From NCBI GenBank assembly GCA_009379925.1, contig WHSU01000004.1, positions 86,178-150,177 of the forward strand: a DNA stretch of 64,000 nucleotides. The letters run 5' to 3'. Every line of letters starts with the position of its first letter. The first letter of the stretch is position 1. The stretch is from Dehalococcoidia bacterium. Its GTDB lineage: Bacteria > Chloroflexota > Dehalococcoidia > UBA2979. Made by a program: the position numbers and the translations under genes. A model generated the notes under the pieces. That model was not told where the DNA came from. It was given only the letters and a program-made list of their open reading frames with translations, and ran no database searches. This document shows positions 27,247-35,582 of this stretch, piece after piece.

Positions 27247-27492
27247 CGTTGTGAGCGCCGGGGCTGAAAGAGGATGGTCGGGGCCGGGCCGTATGGCCCC
27301 CGAGGGGGTCATGCCTCCGAAGTTCGCAACCGCTCCCACCACTTACGTTTATTGTCGAACAACGTTGGCTGGGCGCGGCCCCTTCCTGCTGTCCATACTG
27401 GCCCCAGCCCGTTGGCCGCCCGCCATCCAACTATGAACAGACTATGATCTTGCCCAGATTTCTGCAGGTTCCGAGAGGGCCGCCGCGGCCCC
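27247..27492 (-). promoter_or_regulatory. Upstream region of the two-component operon
   Basis: On the minus strand, TCATAGT occurs twice at 11-bp periodicity (plus-strand ACTATGA at 27430-27436 and 27441-27447), the geometry expected for a PhoP/OmpR-type dimer site. TATGGA (plus TCCATA 27392-27397) is a possible -10, and TTGTCGAACAA (27352-27362) is a small palindrome. A GC-rich hairpin at 27475-27494 overlaps the csrA stop codon. Confidence 0.4.
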
Positions 27493-27738
27493 TCAATCGC
27501 GCACGGGATCCCTGCCGATGCGCCGGATCGAGTCCACTACGCTGGCGTGGCGCGCCAGTTCTACGGCCTCGCGGTTCTGGCCGGCCACCTCCTGCAACAG
27601 CTCTTCGCGGAGCACCGGTACGGTCTTCGGCGCCTCGATGCCCAGCTTCACGCGTTCACCGTCGACCGCCAGCACGCGGACGACGATGTCGCCGTCGATG
27701 ACGATCCCTTGTTCTACCTTGCGGGTGAGAATGAGCAC
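27493..27738 (-). CDS. csrA: Carbon storage regulator, RNA-binding protein
   Basis: An 81-residue CsrA. The start MLILTRKVEQGIVIDGDIVV and the second RNA-contact stretch VKLGIEAPKTVPVLREEL are intact. CsrA binds GGA motifs in mRNA leaders, and in flagellated Gram-positive-type bacteria it represses flagellin translation. It is countered by FliW, encoded just upstream. The C-terminus is about 20 residues longer than E. coli CsrA and basic. It is the last gene of the flagellar cluster; a hairpin covers its stop codon. Confidence 0.93.
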   Translation of the reverse strand: MLILTRKVEQGIVIDGDIVVRVLAVDGERVKLGIEAPKTVPVLREELLQEVAGQNREAVELARHASVVDSIRRIGRDPVRD

Positions 27739-27873
27739 GGCGGGCCTCCTTGCCTGCGGCTCGTCGCGTGGCGCCGGTGTGGCGCCTCGCGAGGCTTCGT
27801 GGTCATGAGTCCCTTGAGCATCGACCGTCCCCCGCCTCCGCCGCAGGTGGCGGGGATCCGGCCGGCGCCGTGC

Positions 27874-28329
27874 CTACGCAACCTGCCGCTGACGCTCCAG
27901 CGACTCAAACAGCGGAAACCGCAGCGGCATCCCCGAGTCCTGCAGGACGAGCTGCCGCCCGAGATGCGACCGGCGCGACAGGACGATCGGCGCCAGCAGG
28001 TTCACCGAGATCTCCTCGGGTGCTTCCCGCAGCGTCACCAGGCAGCGCACCATCGCCTCATCGGCGCTGAGCATGCCCAGCGCGGCCGCATCGTCGTCCG
28101 ACAACTCGAACGCGTACCCGGGCAGCACCTGGAACGGCTCGATCATCGCGAAGACGACTTGCGGGTCATCGATGGACTGCAGCCACTCGAGCGGCGTGTC
28201 GTCCTCCGGAATGCGCACGTAGCGCCGCAGCGTCTCGAAGCCGCCCAGGGCGGGCTCCATGGCGAAGACCTGGTCCTCCGCGACTTCGATCTCCCCGGGC
28301 GCGCCGGGGAAGGTGGTCTGGACTCGCAT
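27874..28329 (-). CDS. fliW: Flagellar assembly factor FliW
   Basis: A 151-residue FliW. The family core is visible as FETLRRYVRIPEDDTPLEWLQSIDDP, followed by VFAMIEPF and ending with the conserved NLLAPIVLSRRSHLGRQLVL. FliW binds CsrA and flagellin in a partner-switch that tunes flagellin synthesis to export. It lies 19 bp after flgL and 135 bp before csrA, matching the usual flgL-fliW-csrA arrangement. Confidence 0.92.
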   Translation of the reverse strand: MRVQTTFPGAPGEIEVAEDQVFAMEPALGGFETLRRYVRIPEDDTPLEWLQSIDDPQVVFAMIEPFQVLPGYAFELSDDDAAALGMLSADEAMVRCLVTLREAPEEISVNLLAPIVLSRRSHLGRQLVLQDSGMPLRFPLFESLERQRQVA

Positions 28330-28348
28330 ATCTGTCTCCTTCTCCCGG

Positions 28349-29236
28349 CTATCGCAGGAAGTCCATGAGGCTCATGTTGAGCGAACGGCCCGTGGCGCCG
28401 AGGGCAGCCTGTAACGCGGTCTCCCGCATCTGTAGCTCCACCAGCGCCTCCGCCATGTCCGCCTCTTCGATTTCCGCCACGTGCTGCCGGAGGGTGACCT
28501 CCGTGTCCTGCAGCCGTGTCTCCGTCAGTTCCAGCCGGCGGACGCGCGCGCCAACGTCACCGCGCAGTTCCAGCACCTTGTCGAGCTGGTCGTTCGCCAG
28601 GTTCGCGTCACCCTTGAGGGCCGCGATGTCGTTCGTCAGGAGGTGGTCGCGGAAGTTGATGAGCACCTGCGTGAGCGCGGGGAAGAGCTGGTCGCCGGTG
28701 ACGTTCACCGCCATCCGCTCGCCCTCGCCGATTTCCCGCTCGATGGCGCCCGTGTCGCCGACGTAGTTCACCACCGTCGGTTGGTCCGGCAGGTCCGGCA
28801 CGAGCGGCGGCGCGTCCGTCTGGTGGCCTGCGAAGATGTACCGCCCCGCGTGCGAGGTGTTGCCGATGGTGACGGCCTCCGCGAGTAGCCGGTCGACCTC
28901 GGATGCGATCTGCCCGCGCGTATTCGCGTCGATGGTGGTGTTGGCGGCCGTGATCGCCAGTTCCTCCGCGCGATGGAGTAGCGGGATCAGGCTGGCGAGC
29001 GCGCCCTCGGTGGCGTTCAGGTCAGAGCTAGCGATGAAGATGTTGCGCTGGTGCTGCGCGCCCAACTCGAGGCGGTTCCGCGACGCCATGGCCTGCGCGG
29101 TGCCGAACGGGTCGTCCGACGGCTTGTTGATGTTGCGCCCGGTGGCGACACGCTCCTGCACCTCGGCCAGACGACGCTGGCTGGTCAGAAGTTCCTGCAA
29201 GAGGCGGTCGGCGGCGCTGCGGCTGCTTACTCGCAT
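28349..29236 (-). CDS. flgL: Flagellar hook-associated protein 3
   Basis: A 295-residue FlgL, the junction protein between the hook and filament. The flagellin-type N-terminal coiled coil (LLQELLTSQRRLAEVQERVATGRNINKPSDDP) and C-terminal coiled coil ending SLMDFLR are present. The surface domain between them is short. The start ATG at 29236 touches the flgK stop codon. It is exported by the flagellar type III apparatus encoded upstream. It could in principle be a short flagellin, but order after flgK and the start IRVSSRSA-like sequence favour FlgL. Confidence 0.9.
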   Translation of the reverse strand: MRVSSRSAADRLLQELLTSQRRLAEVQERVATGRNINKPSDDPFGTAQAMASRNRLELGAQHQRNIFIASSDLNATEGALASLIPLLHRAEELAITAANTTIDANTRGQIASEVDRLLAEAVTIGNTSHAGRYIFAGHQTDAPPLVPDLPDQPTVVNYVGDTGAIEREIGEGERMAVNVTGDQLFPALTQVLINFRDHLLTNDIAALKGDANLANDQLDKVLELRGDVGARVRRLELTETRLQDTEVTLRQHVAEIEEADMAEALVELQMRETALQAALGATGRSLNMSLMDFLR

Positions 29237-30606
29237 CAGATCGTCCTGTTAATCAGTTGGTCGAGCATCTCGTCGATCGTCTGCATCACCCGGGACGAGG
29301 CTTCGAACGCGCGCTGGTACTGGATGAGGTTCACCATCTCCTCGTCCAGGTTGACCCCGGAGACGCTCTGCCGGAGCTGTTCCAGGTGCTCGATGGAGAG
29401 GCTCTGCGCGCGGGCCAGGCCCTGGGCGTCCTTGACCGCCACACCGAGGCGCGTGACGAAGCCCCCGTAGAACTCGTCGTACGTCTCGCTCCCAGCCGTG
29501 AGGTTGTCCGCGGACTGCAAGTCCGCCAGCGCCAGAGCATTGCTGCCGTCGCCCGGCGCCCCGGCCAACGTCGAGGCGGCCACGAGGTTGAGGTCCGCGA
29601 ACAGCGCCGCGTTCACCTCGATGTCGCCGGCGTCGGTGCCGGCGAAGAAGTCGGTGCCGGTCGTCACGCCGTCCAGCGCGAAGCCGGCGGCGTGGACCGC
29701 GTTCACATCGGCAATGATCTGCGAGACCAGCGTGTCCAGGTCCGCGACCTGCGCGGGTAGGTCCACGTCGCGCATGTCCAGGTAGCCCTTGAGTTCGCCG
29801 CCGTGGCCACGGTACGGCTCGCCGTCTGTGGCCCACTGGACGCTCCAGTAGTCGCCATTGCCGGGGTCCGGGACGACCTCCAGCGGGTAGATGTCGTTGC
29901 CGCCCACCAGCGAACGGCCGCCGGTGAGGACATCGATGCGCCCGTTCTCCTGTTCGACGTAGTTCACGTCCACCAGGTGGGAGAGGCGGTCTAGGGCGAG
30001 GTCGCGCTGGTCGGTCAGGTCGCTGGCGGGGTCGCCCGTGGCGCGGACGGCGACGATCTTCTGGTTCAGATCGGCGATCTCCTGCGCGAGCCCGTTGACC
30101 TCCATGACGATCTGCCCAATGCGCGCATTTGCCTCGTCGCGCAGTCGCGCGAACGACTGGTCGAGCCGGTTCGCGGCCGTCGCCAGCGTGGCGCCGGCCT
30201 GCACCACCGCGGAGCGCATCGCGCTCTGCTCGGGCGCGTTGGAGAGGTCACGCCAGGCATTGAAGAAGCCGACGAGGATGGCGCGCATCCCGCCCTCGCC
30301 GGGCTCACCCAGCGACAGCTCGGCCATCTCCAGCATGCGCGTACGCGCCGTGTATTCGCCGGCGGAACGGTTCTCCGCACGGATCTGGAAGTCTACGAAG
30401 AGGTCGCGCACCCGCTCGACGCTCAAGATCTCCACGCCCTGGCCCGGCTGCATGTGAGCCGGCGGCGGGACGGCGCCCAGATGGACACGCTGCCGGGAGT
30501 AGCCGGGCGTGTTGACGTTCGCGATGTTGTGGGCGACACGGTCGAGCGCTCCCTGCTGGACGAGCAGGGCACGCATCGCGGTGTTCAGGCCGACTGAGAT
30601 CGCCAC
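29236..30606 (-). CDS. flgK: Flagellar hook-associated protein 1
   Basis: A 456-residue FlgK. The N-terminus contains the rod/hook motif (ALDRVAHNIANVNTPGYSRQRV) and a long coiled coil. The DLNQKIVAVRATGDPASDLTDQRDLALDRLS block is typical of FlgK. The C-terminus carries SGVNLDEEMVNLIQYQRAFEASSRVMQTIDEMLDQLINR. It is shorter than many FlgK proteins because the variable outer domain is reduced. Gene order flgM-flgN-flgK-flgL is conserved in many phyla. FlgN, its export chaperone, is frame-broken just upstream. Confidence 0.93.
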   Translation of the reverse strand: MAISVGLNTAMRALLVQQGALDRVAHNIANVNTPGYSRQRVHLGAVPPPAHMQPGQGVEILSVERVRDLFVDFQIRAENRSAGEYTARTRMLEMAELSLGEPGEGGMRAILVGFFNAWRDLSNAPEQSAMRSAVVQAGATLATAANRLDQSFARLRDEANARIGQIVMEVNGLAQEIADLNQKIVAVRATGDPASDLTDQRDLALDRLSHLVDVNYVEQENGRIDVLTGGRSLVGGNDIYPLEVVPDPGNGDYWSVQWATDGEPYRGHGGELKGYLDMRDVDLPAQVADLDTLVSQIIADVNAVHAAGFALDGVTTGTDFFAGTDAGDIEVNAALFADLNLVAASTLAGAPGDGSNALALADLQSADNLTAGSETYDEFYGGFVTRLGVAVKDAQGLARAQSLSIEHLEQLRQSVSGVNLDEEMVNLIQYQRAFEASSRVMQTIDEMLDQLINRTI

Positions 30607-30627
30607 GTCGCCCGTCCTGTCAGACCG

Positions 30628-31154
30628 CTATGCCGAGCGGTCCAGCGTGCGGCCGCCTACCACCTCGCGGCCTGCGCCGCCGGCGTTGTAGAGGGAGCCC
30701 GTGAGTAGCGTGCGCAGGTACTGGATCCAGCGGTCGACCAACTCTCGACTGTTCCGCAGCAGTGCCGCGTTCTGTCGGTTCGCCTCGTCCACCGCCGTCG
30801 CGTGCCGTCGCAACTCCCGGCCGTGTGCGGTCAGACGCCGGGCCGGGACGGTGGCAGCACTGCCTCCAGCTGGGTGAGTGTGGCGGTGCCCGCATCGAGA
30901 TCATCGGTCGCCGCCGCGATCGCCACGAGGGCCGTCATGCGCTCCGTCTCGAGCGCGTTGAGGTGCTCGATGAGCTGTTCTTTCTCCTCGGTGAGCGCCG
31001 TGAGTGTCGCCACGTCTGCTGAGACGATGGCATCCTCCTCGCGGCGGCAGATACCGAGCATGGAGGTGTACAGCTCGTCCTGCGCGATGAGCGCGGCGAG
31101 CAGGGCCTCCCCGCCATCGATCAGGGAACTGGCGCGCTCCTGGCCGACCATCAC
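30628..31154 (-). pseudogene. flgN: FlgN-type export chaperone, frameshifted
   Basis: The 5' part (30831-31154) encodes 107 residues with a FlgN-like N-terminal helix (LIDGGEALLAALIAQDELYTSML) and coiled coil, then stops just after LEAVLPPSR. The missing C-terminal helices appear in another frame: LTAHGRELRRHATAVDEANR and then QNAALLRNSRELVDRWIQYL, downstream to the stop at 30628. One added base in the GC-rich stretch around 30829-30848 would join them into a protein of about 175 residues. FlgN chaperones FlgK and FlgL for export. This could be a sequencing indel or a real mutation. Confidence 0.72.
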
Positions 31155-31456
31155 AGGAGGCCCTCGGCCGCCATGCGCTGCGCCAGTTCGGCGGCATCCA
31201 CACGATAGTCGCCGCTCTCCACCTGCTGGCGCAGGAACGCGATGCGCTCCTCGCCGCCCTCCGGCAGCTCGGCGACCTGGCGCATCAGGCGCTGGAGGTC
31301 GCGTGCCTCGGTGGAGAGGCTGACCTGGTCGGACCGCCGGGCGGCCCGAGCGGCGCCCGGCGCGTCCCTGCGCTGGCTCGCCTCGGTCTGCGCGGCATGA
31401 AGCACCTGCCGCTGGTACACCCCCGTCGCATCCTGCGGTCGAATGGGTTGAAGCAC
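31151..31456 (-). CDS. flgM: Anti-sigma-28 factor FlgM
   Basis: A 101-residue FlgM. The disordered N-terminus is followed by DQVSLSTEARDLQRLMRQVAEL and ERIAFLRQQVESGDYRVDAAELAQRM, the conserved sigma-28-binding helices. FlgM holds FliA inactive until it is exported through the completed hook. It overlaps flgN by four bases and lies about 3 kb downstream of fliA in the same cluster. Confidence 0.88.
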   Translation of the reverse strand: MLQPIRPQDATGVYQRQVLHAAQTEASQRRDAPGAARAARRSDQVSLSTEARDLQRLMRQVAELPEGGEERIAFLRQQVESGDYRVDAAELAQRMAAEGLL

Positions 31457-31493
31457 GGGTCGGTCCTCTCGCCCACTCTCGGCTCGACTGGCC

Positions 31494-32315
31494 TCATGCC
31501 AGGTCGTTCGCCGAGGAGAGCATCTCCTCGATCGTCCGGTAGGCCGTCAGGTTGAGCTGGTAGGCACGCGAGGCGAGCACCAGCGAAATCATCTCGGACG
31601 AGACCTCCACGTTGGAGGCCTCCGTCCATCCGCTGAGGACGCGGCCCATGCCGTCCTCGCCGGGAAAGCCGTCGATGGGAGGCTGCGAGGCCGGGGTCTC
31701 GCGGTACAGGTTGTTGCCGATCGCCTCCAGGCCGGCCGGGTTCACGAAGCGCGTCAGTCCGATGCGCCCGGCTTCCTCACGCACGCCATCGCGAGGCGCG
31801 TCCGGCGGCAGCGCAGCCATCTCGGCGTCCGTGAACGGCCGGACCACCGTCACACGGCCGTCCGCCTCCACGCTGAGCCCGTGGTAGAGCACCGGCAGCT
31901 CCAGGTCGGCGTCGACCAGGTCGCCGTTCGCGGTGGTCAGCTGTCCGGCGCTATCCAGGTAGAAGGTGCCGTCGCGGGTGTAGGCGGGGGCGCCGTCCTC
32001 GGTGGTCACGCGGAAGAAACCGTCGCCGCTGATGGCGAAGTCGAGCAGCCGGTCGGTGGGGCGCAGGGCGCCCTGGGCAAAGTCGCGGGTGATGCTGGCG
32101 GTCTCGACACCGCTCGAGCGTGCGACCTCGCCGTCCGGGGGCAGTTGCCCGTTGAGCGCCGCCAGAACCTCGGCGGCGTCCATGATGTCCTGGAAGTGCA
32201 CCATCGCGCGCTTGTAGCCCGTGGTGTTGACGTTCGCGAGGTTGTTCGCGACCAGGTCGATGTTGCGCTGGTGCGTCTGCATCCCGCTGAGCGCAGAGTC
32301 GAGTGAAAAGCTCAT
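31494..32315 (-). CDS. flgG: Flagellar rod/hook protein, FlgG/FlgF family
   Basis: A 273-residue axial protein. The N-terminal rod motif (NIDLVANNLANVNTTGYKR), the central FlgF/FlgG beta domain (LLDFAISGDGFFRVTTEDG, TRDGTFYLDSAGQLTT) and the C-terminal EASNVEVSSEMISLVLASRAYQLNLTAYRTIEEML motif are all intact. It is one of two adjacent paralogues. The C-terminal ETSNVEVSSEM-like sequence and the NLTAYRT end are closest to FlgG, but FlgF or FlgE-like roles cannot be excluded by eye. Confidence 0.82.
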   Translation of the reverse strand: MSFSLDSALSGMQTHQRNIDLVANNLANVNTTGYKRAMVHFQDIMDAAEVLAALNGQLPPDGEVARSSGVETASITRDFAQGALRPTDRLLDFAISGDGFFRVTTEDGAPAYTRDGTFYLDSAGQLTTANGDLVDADLELPVLYHGLSVEADGRVTVVRPFTDAEMAALPPDAPRDGVREEAGRIGLTRFVNPAGLEAIGNNLYRETPASQPPIDGFPGEDGMGRVLSGWTEASNVEVSSEMISLVLASRAYQLNLTAYRTIEEMLSSANDLA

Positions 32316-32334
32316 CCCGGCCCCTCCCGCTGCC

Positions 32335-33168
32335 CTAGCCGACCCGGCCGACGTCGCGGACGGCGGTCTCGAGGGTCCGGTCGATCGTCCCGAAGACGTG
32401 TTGGGCGGTACCGTAGGTCCGCGCCATGCTCATCAGCTGCGCGGCGACCTGTGCCACCTCCACGTTGGACTCCTCCAGGGAGCCCTGGACTAGCACGGTG
32501 GTCTCGCCCATGGCGGCCGGCACGGCCAAAGCGCCGGGCACGAGCACGAAGTCGGAGTCGCCGGCACGCACCAGGTCTTCCGGCTGCAGGTCCACCACCT
32601 GGATGGTGGTGACGAACTCGTCGCGCACCTCGCGGGCGGTCGTACCGTCCGGCAGCGCGACATCGACCTCTACCTGCCGGAAGAGGTCGCCGTTCGTCGC
32701 GAGGCGTACGCGGTCGTTGGCCAGCGTCACCGTCTGACCGTTCACGTCGAGCACCGGGTCGCCATCGGCCTGCACCAGTGTGTTGTTGGCGTCACGGGAG
32801 AGGCGGCCGTCGCGCGTGTATCGGATGCCGTCCGGCGTCTGTGTCACGAGGAAGCCCGAACCGCGGACCATGAAGTCCAGCGGCTGCCCGGTCTCGCGCT
32901 CGACGCCTTCGCCGAACACCGTGCGGCGGACATCGACGTAGGAGCCGGTGCCGACGCGACCCAGGGCGGTGTGAGTGAACGGCACGGGAACGGGGAGCCC
33001 GCTCGCGGGGCCGGTGCGCCGCGCGAGGACGCCCGCAAACTCCGAGGTGGCAGCGCGCTCACCCTTGTAGCCCGTGGTGGTGACGTTCGCGAGGTTTTCG
33101 GACACCGTGTCCTGCATACGCAGGCCGGTGATCATCCCGGACGCGGCGGTGTAGAGCCCTCGGATCAT
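32335..33168 (-). CDS. flgF: Flagellar rod/hook protein, FlgF/FlgG family
   Basis: A 277-residue paralogue of the next gene. It begins MIRGLYTAASGMITG and has the rod motif SENLANVTTTGYKGE, PLDFMVRGSGFLVTQTPDGIRYTRDG and the C-terminal ESNVEVAQVAAQLMSMARTYGTAQHVFGTIDRTL. ATG 33168 overlaps the stop of the upstream gene (ATGA). A much longer in-frame ORF runs on to 33951, but it lies across the upstream gene and is not conserved. This pair probably forms the distal rod in a ring-less monoderm flagellum. The FlgF versus FlgG assignment is tentative. Confidence 0.8.
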   Translation of the reverse strand: MIRGLYTAASGMITGLRMQDTVSENLANVTTTGYKGERAATSEFAGVLARRTGPASGLPVPVPFTHTALGRVGTGSYVDVRRTVFGEGVERETGQPLDFMVRGSGFLVTQTPDGIRYTRDGRLSRDANNTLVQADGDPVLDVNGQTVTLANDRVRLATNGDLFRQVEVDVALPDGTTAREVRDEFVTTIQVVDLQPEDLVRAGDSDFVLVPGALAVPAAMGETTVLVQGSLEESNVEVAQVAAQLMSMARTYGTAQHVFGTIDRTLETAVRDVGRVG

Positions 33169-33827
33169 GCCGTCCGCCTTCCCAGGCGTACGGCGACGAA
33201 GACGGAGAGCGCCATGACCGCCAGCAGAGCGCCGGCCCGCAGCAGGTCCTGCCGCGCCAGGGGCGCTTCTCCGGTGTCGGGCAACTGGGCGGGCTGGCTC
33301 ACGGGGCTCTGGTTGCCGTCCACGCCGGGCTCGCCGATCAGCTCGAAGTAGCCGCCGATCGAGCGGTTCCCGGAGGGCTGAGGCGCCTCGTCCGGCTCCG
33401 CTTCCACCGTGATGATGAAGAGGTCGAAGCCGAAGTCCGCAATCGGCGGCAGCGAACCCTGGAAGTCCACCACGCCCTCCGCATTGGCGTTGAAGCGCCC
33501 GGCGGAGATCGCGTCGCCGACTTCCGAGTTCACCAGCCAGCCCTGGTAGCGGTCGGTCTCCAGCGCCGGCAGACCCTCGGCGTCCACGCGCACGACGCCT
33601 TCGGCGAAGATCAGTTCGGCGACGCCGGTGGCGCCCTCCGGGCCCCAGTTCGACAGGTCGATGTAGGCGAGGTCCACGAGCGTCGGCACACCGTTGGCGC
33701 GGGCCGTGCCGGGTGACCCCAGCGCGACCACGAACGCCAGCGAGGCGAGGGCGGCGATGACGGCCGCACGCATGCGCGGGCGTGCGGCGTGCGGAGCGGG
33801 TTGCTCCGCCGGCTGTGGTTCGCTCAC
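33165..33827 (-). CDS. RskA-like secreted domain protein with LPxTG-type anchor
   Basis: A 220-residue exported protein. A cytoplasmic stub is followed by a signal or membrane segment (about 19-44). The ectodomain (about 45-170; DRYQGWLVNSEVGDAISAGRF and FDLFIITVEAEPDEAPQPSG) resembles the extracytoplasmic domain of anti-sigma-K factors (RskA). The C-terminus has LPDTG at 182-186, a hydrophobic helix and the basic end RLGRRTA, a sortase-type cell-wall sorting signal. It lacks the N-terminal zinc-containing anti-sigma part. It overlaps its upstream and downstream genes by four bases each, so it is translated as part of the flagellar operon. Confidence 0.6.
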   Translation of the reverse strand: MSEPQPAEQPAPHAARPRMRAAVIAALASLAFVVALGSPGTARANGVPTLVDLAYIDLSNWGPEGATGVAELIFAEGVVRVDAEGLPALETDRYQGWLVNSEVGDAISAGRFNANAEGVVDFQGSLPPIADFGFDLFIITVEAEPDEAPQPSGNRSIGGYFELIGEPGVDGNQSPVSQPAQLPDTGEAPLARQDLLRAGALLAVMALSVFVAVRLGRRTA

Positions 33828-34327
33828 GAGGGACTCCCCACCCTGGCGCGCGCCAGGCGCACCTCCTCCAGGCCCACGCGTAGGCGTCGGGCGATCGCGC
33901 GGTCGGACAGGCCCTCCGCGACGAGCTGGCGCACGGAGGCGCGCATGTCAACCGGGGCCGTCATGGGGGCGGCGGCTTCAGTGGCCGCGATCATGGCTTC
34001 GAGGTGGGCGGGCATCGCGGGCGCTGCTGCCGGTGCGGCGGCGGGCACGGGCTCGCGACGCGGGCGCTGTGCGCCCTCGCTCAGCAGGCTGCCCAGCGAC
34101 TCACGCTGGCGGCCCAGCTGGCCCTGCATGTCGCGGACCGCGCGGTGCAACTCGCCGACCAGTTCGTCGCTGGAGCTGGTCGCGGAGGCCCGCACGTGGT
34201 CCTCCAGCGACCCGACCGCCTGCTGTTGCCGGATCACCCAGGCGTGATAGAGCACGCCGATGGCGAGCAGCAGCACCGGCATACCGATGGCGATACGGAC
34301 GAGGAGCACCGTCGGCGAGACACTCAT
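33824..34327 (-). CDS. DUF6115-like flagellar-operon membrane protein
   Basis: A 167-residue protein with an N-terminal membrane helix (about 8-28), a coiled-coil-like cytoplasmic stretch, a Pro/Ala-rich linker, and a C-terminal segment VRQLVAEGLSDRAIARRLRVGLEEVRLA that looks like a helix-turn-helix. Small membrane proteins with such a tail directly after the flagellar sigma factor are known in monoderm flagellar operons (DUF6115). The role is unknown. ATG 34327 overlaps the fliA stop by four bases and the gene overlaps the next one similarly. Confidence 0.6.
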   Translation of the reverse strand: MSVSPTVLLVRIAIGMPVLLLAIGVLYHAWVIRQQQAVGSLEDHVRASATSSSDELVGELHRAVRDMQGQLGRQRESLGSLLSEGAQRPRREPVPAAAPAAAPAMPAHLEAMIAATEAAAPMTAPVDMRASVRQLVAEGLSDRAIARRLRVGLEEVRLARARVGSPS

Positions 34328-35244
34328 GCGGCCTGGCCCTCCTGCAGGGTCGTGATGCCGACGCGCAGCCGGGTCAGCGCCCGCGCGTGCAACTGGCATA
34401 CGCGGGATTCAGAGATGCCCAGCACCTTGCTGACCTCGCGCATCGTCAGTTCGTCCTTGTAGTAGAGCGAGAGCACCAGTTGTTCGCGCTCAGGCAAATC
34501 CCTAATCGCGACGGCCAACTCCCCAATGAGCTCCTGGTGCTCGATGCCGGTGCTCACATCCTCGCCGTCCGGATCCGGGACTCCCATCGCACCACCCCCG
34601 TCGTCCTCCTCCTCGCCGCCACCGCCGTTTGAGTCGAGCGAGACGGTGATCCAGGAGGCGTCGATCAGGTGCTTGCGGTACGACTCCAGGCTGAGCCCCA
34701 GGGTATCCGCGACCTCCTCGTCGGTCGGCTCACGGCCCAGGTCGTGGGTGAGCTGGACGATGGCGTGCTCGGCCTCCTTCGCCTTCTGCCGCACGGAGCG
34801 GGGCAGCCGATCCAGCGAGCGGAGGGCGTCGATGATGGCGCCGCGGATGCGGGAGATACCATACGTCTCGAACTTCACACCCTTGTCCGGGTCGAAGCGC
34901 TCCACGGCCTCGATCAGGCCGATGGTCCCGAAGGAGAGGATGTCCTCGTAGTCGAGGATCGCCGGCAGGCTGATGGCCAGGCGGCCCATCACGTACTTCA
35001 CCAGCGGCGCGTACTGCATGATGAGTTGTTCGCGTACGGCCGGGTCGCGGCTCTGCATGTAGCGCGCCCACATCTCCGCGTTCGCCACCTGCTGCGCGTC
35101 GCGCTCGTCCTGCTTGGCCGCCGCCTTCGACACGGCCTTCGATGGCGCCTCGGACACGGCGCGCGCGGGCGCTTTCGGTTGCGCCGGGGTCGCCGACCGA
35201 CCGGTTGGGGTCGCCTGGGGAGAGCGCTTCTTCTTTTCAGCCAC
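34324..35244 (-). CDS. fliA: Flagellar sigma factor FliA (sigma-28/WhiG family)
   Basis: A 306-residue sigma factor. Region 2 is at about 55-130 (YAPLVKYVMGRLAISLPAILDYEDILSFGTIGLIEAVERFD and FETYGISRIRGAIIDALRSLD), region 3 follows (LTHDLGREPTDEEVADTLG), and region 4 ends with LSLYYKDELTMREVSKVLGISESRVCQLHARAL. The first 50 residues are an unusual Ala/Pro/Lys-rich extension, and an acidic Gly/Glu/Asp-rich insert lies between regions 3 and 4. It directs late flagellar transcription and is antagonised by FlgM. Confidence 0.92.
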   Translation of the reverse strand: MAEKKKRSPQATPTGRSATPAQPKAPARAVSEAPSKAVSKAAAKQDERDAQQVANAEMWARYMQSRDPAVREQLIMQYAPLVKYVMGRLAISLPAILDYEDILSFGTIGLIEAVERFDPDKGVKFETYGISRIRGAIIDALRSLDRLPRSVRQKAKEAEHAIVQLTHDLGREPTDEEVADTLGLSLESYRKHLIDASWITVSLDSNGGGGEEEDDGGGAMGVPDPDGEDVSTGIEHQELIGELAVAIRDLPEREQLVLSLYYKDELTMREVSKVLGISESRVCQLHARALTRLRVGITTLQEGQAA

Positions 35245-35261
35245 GCTGCCGCACCTTCACG

Positions 35262-35582
35262 CTAAGCCGCTTGACGTTCGTTCCAGCCGCTGGCCGCGGG
35301 CGCATCGACCGATGCGTCCGCTCCGTCGCGCGCGGCTTCGTCCTGACTGGGGTTGGGGGGAGACGCCGTATTGGCGGGGACCTCGACGGCGGTGCGTGGA
35401 GGCGCGGGGGGCGCCGTCGCAATCACGAGTTCGCCCAGGTAGGCGACGAAACTGGCCGCCATGAAGGCGAGGCCGCCGCGCAGAAGCGCGAGCTCCGGAG
35501 GGAAGCCGGCGTCCCAGGACGCCCAGGTGGTGAAGGCAAACGCCACACTGGCGGCCAGCAGGCCGATGCGCATCATCAGCAT
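35262..35582 (-). CDS. Small two-helix membrane protein
   Basis: A 106-residue protein starting MLMMRIGLL, with two hydrophobic segments (about 3-20 and 30-55) and a hydrophilic Pro/Asp-rich tail. No family is recognised. Its ATG overlaps the stop of the PilZ gene upstream and it is followed 18 bp later by fliA, so it belongs to the flagellar transcription unit. Its position may imply a role linked to the PilZ protein or to export, but that is inference from place only. Confidence 0.5.
   Translation of the reverse strand: MLMMRIGLLAASVAFAFTTWASWDAGFPPELALLRGGLAFMAASFVAYLGELVIATAPPAPPRTAVEVPANTASPPNPSQDEAARDGADASVDAPAASGWNERQAA

Noticed and set aside
32335..33951. 538-codon reading of the rod protein gene
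   Set aside because: The 5' part overlaps the LPxTG gene in another frame and is low-complexity; the rod-protein start motif is at 33168.
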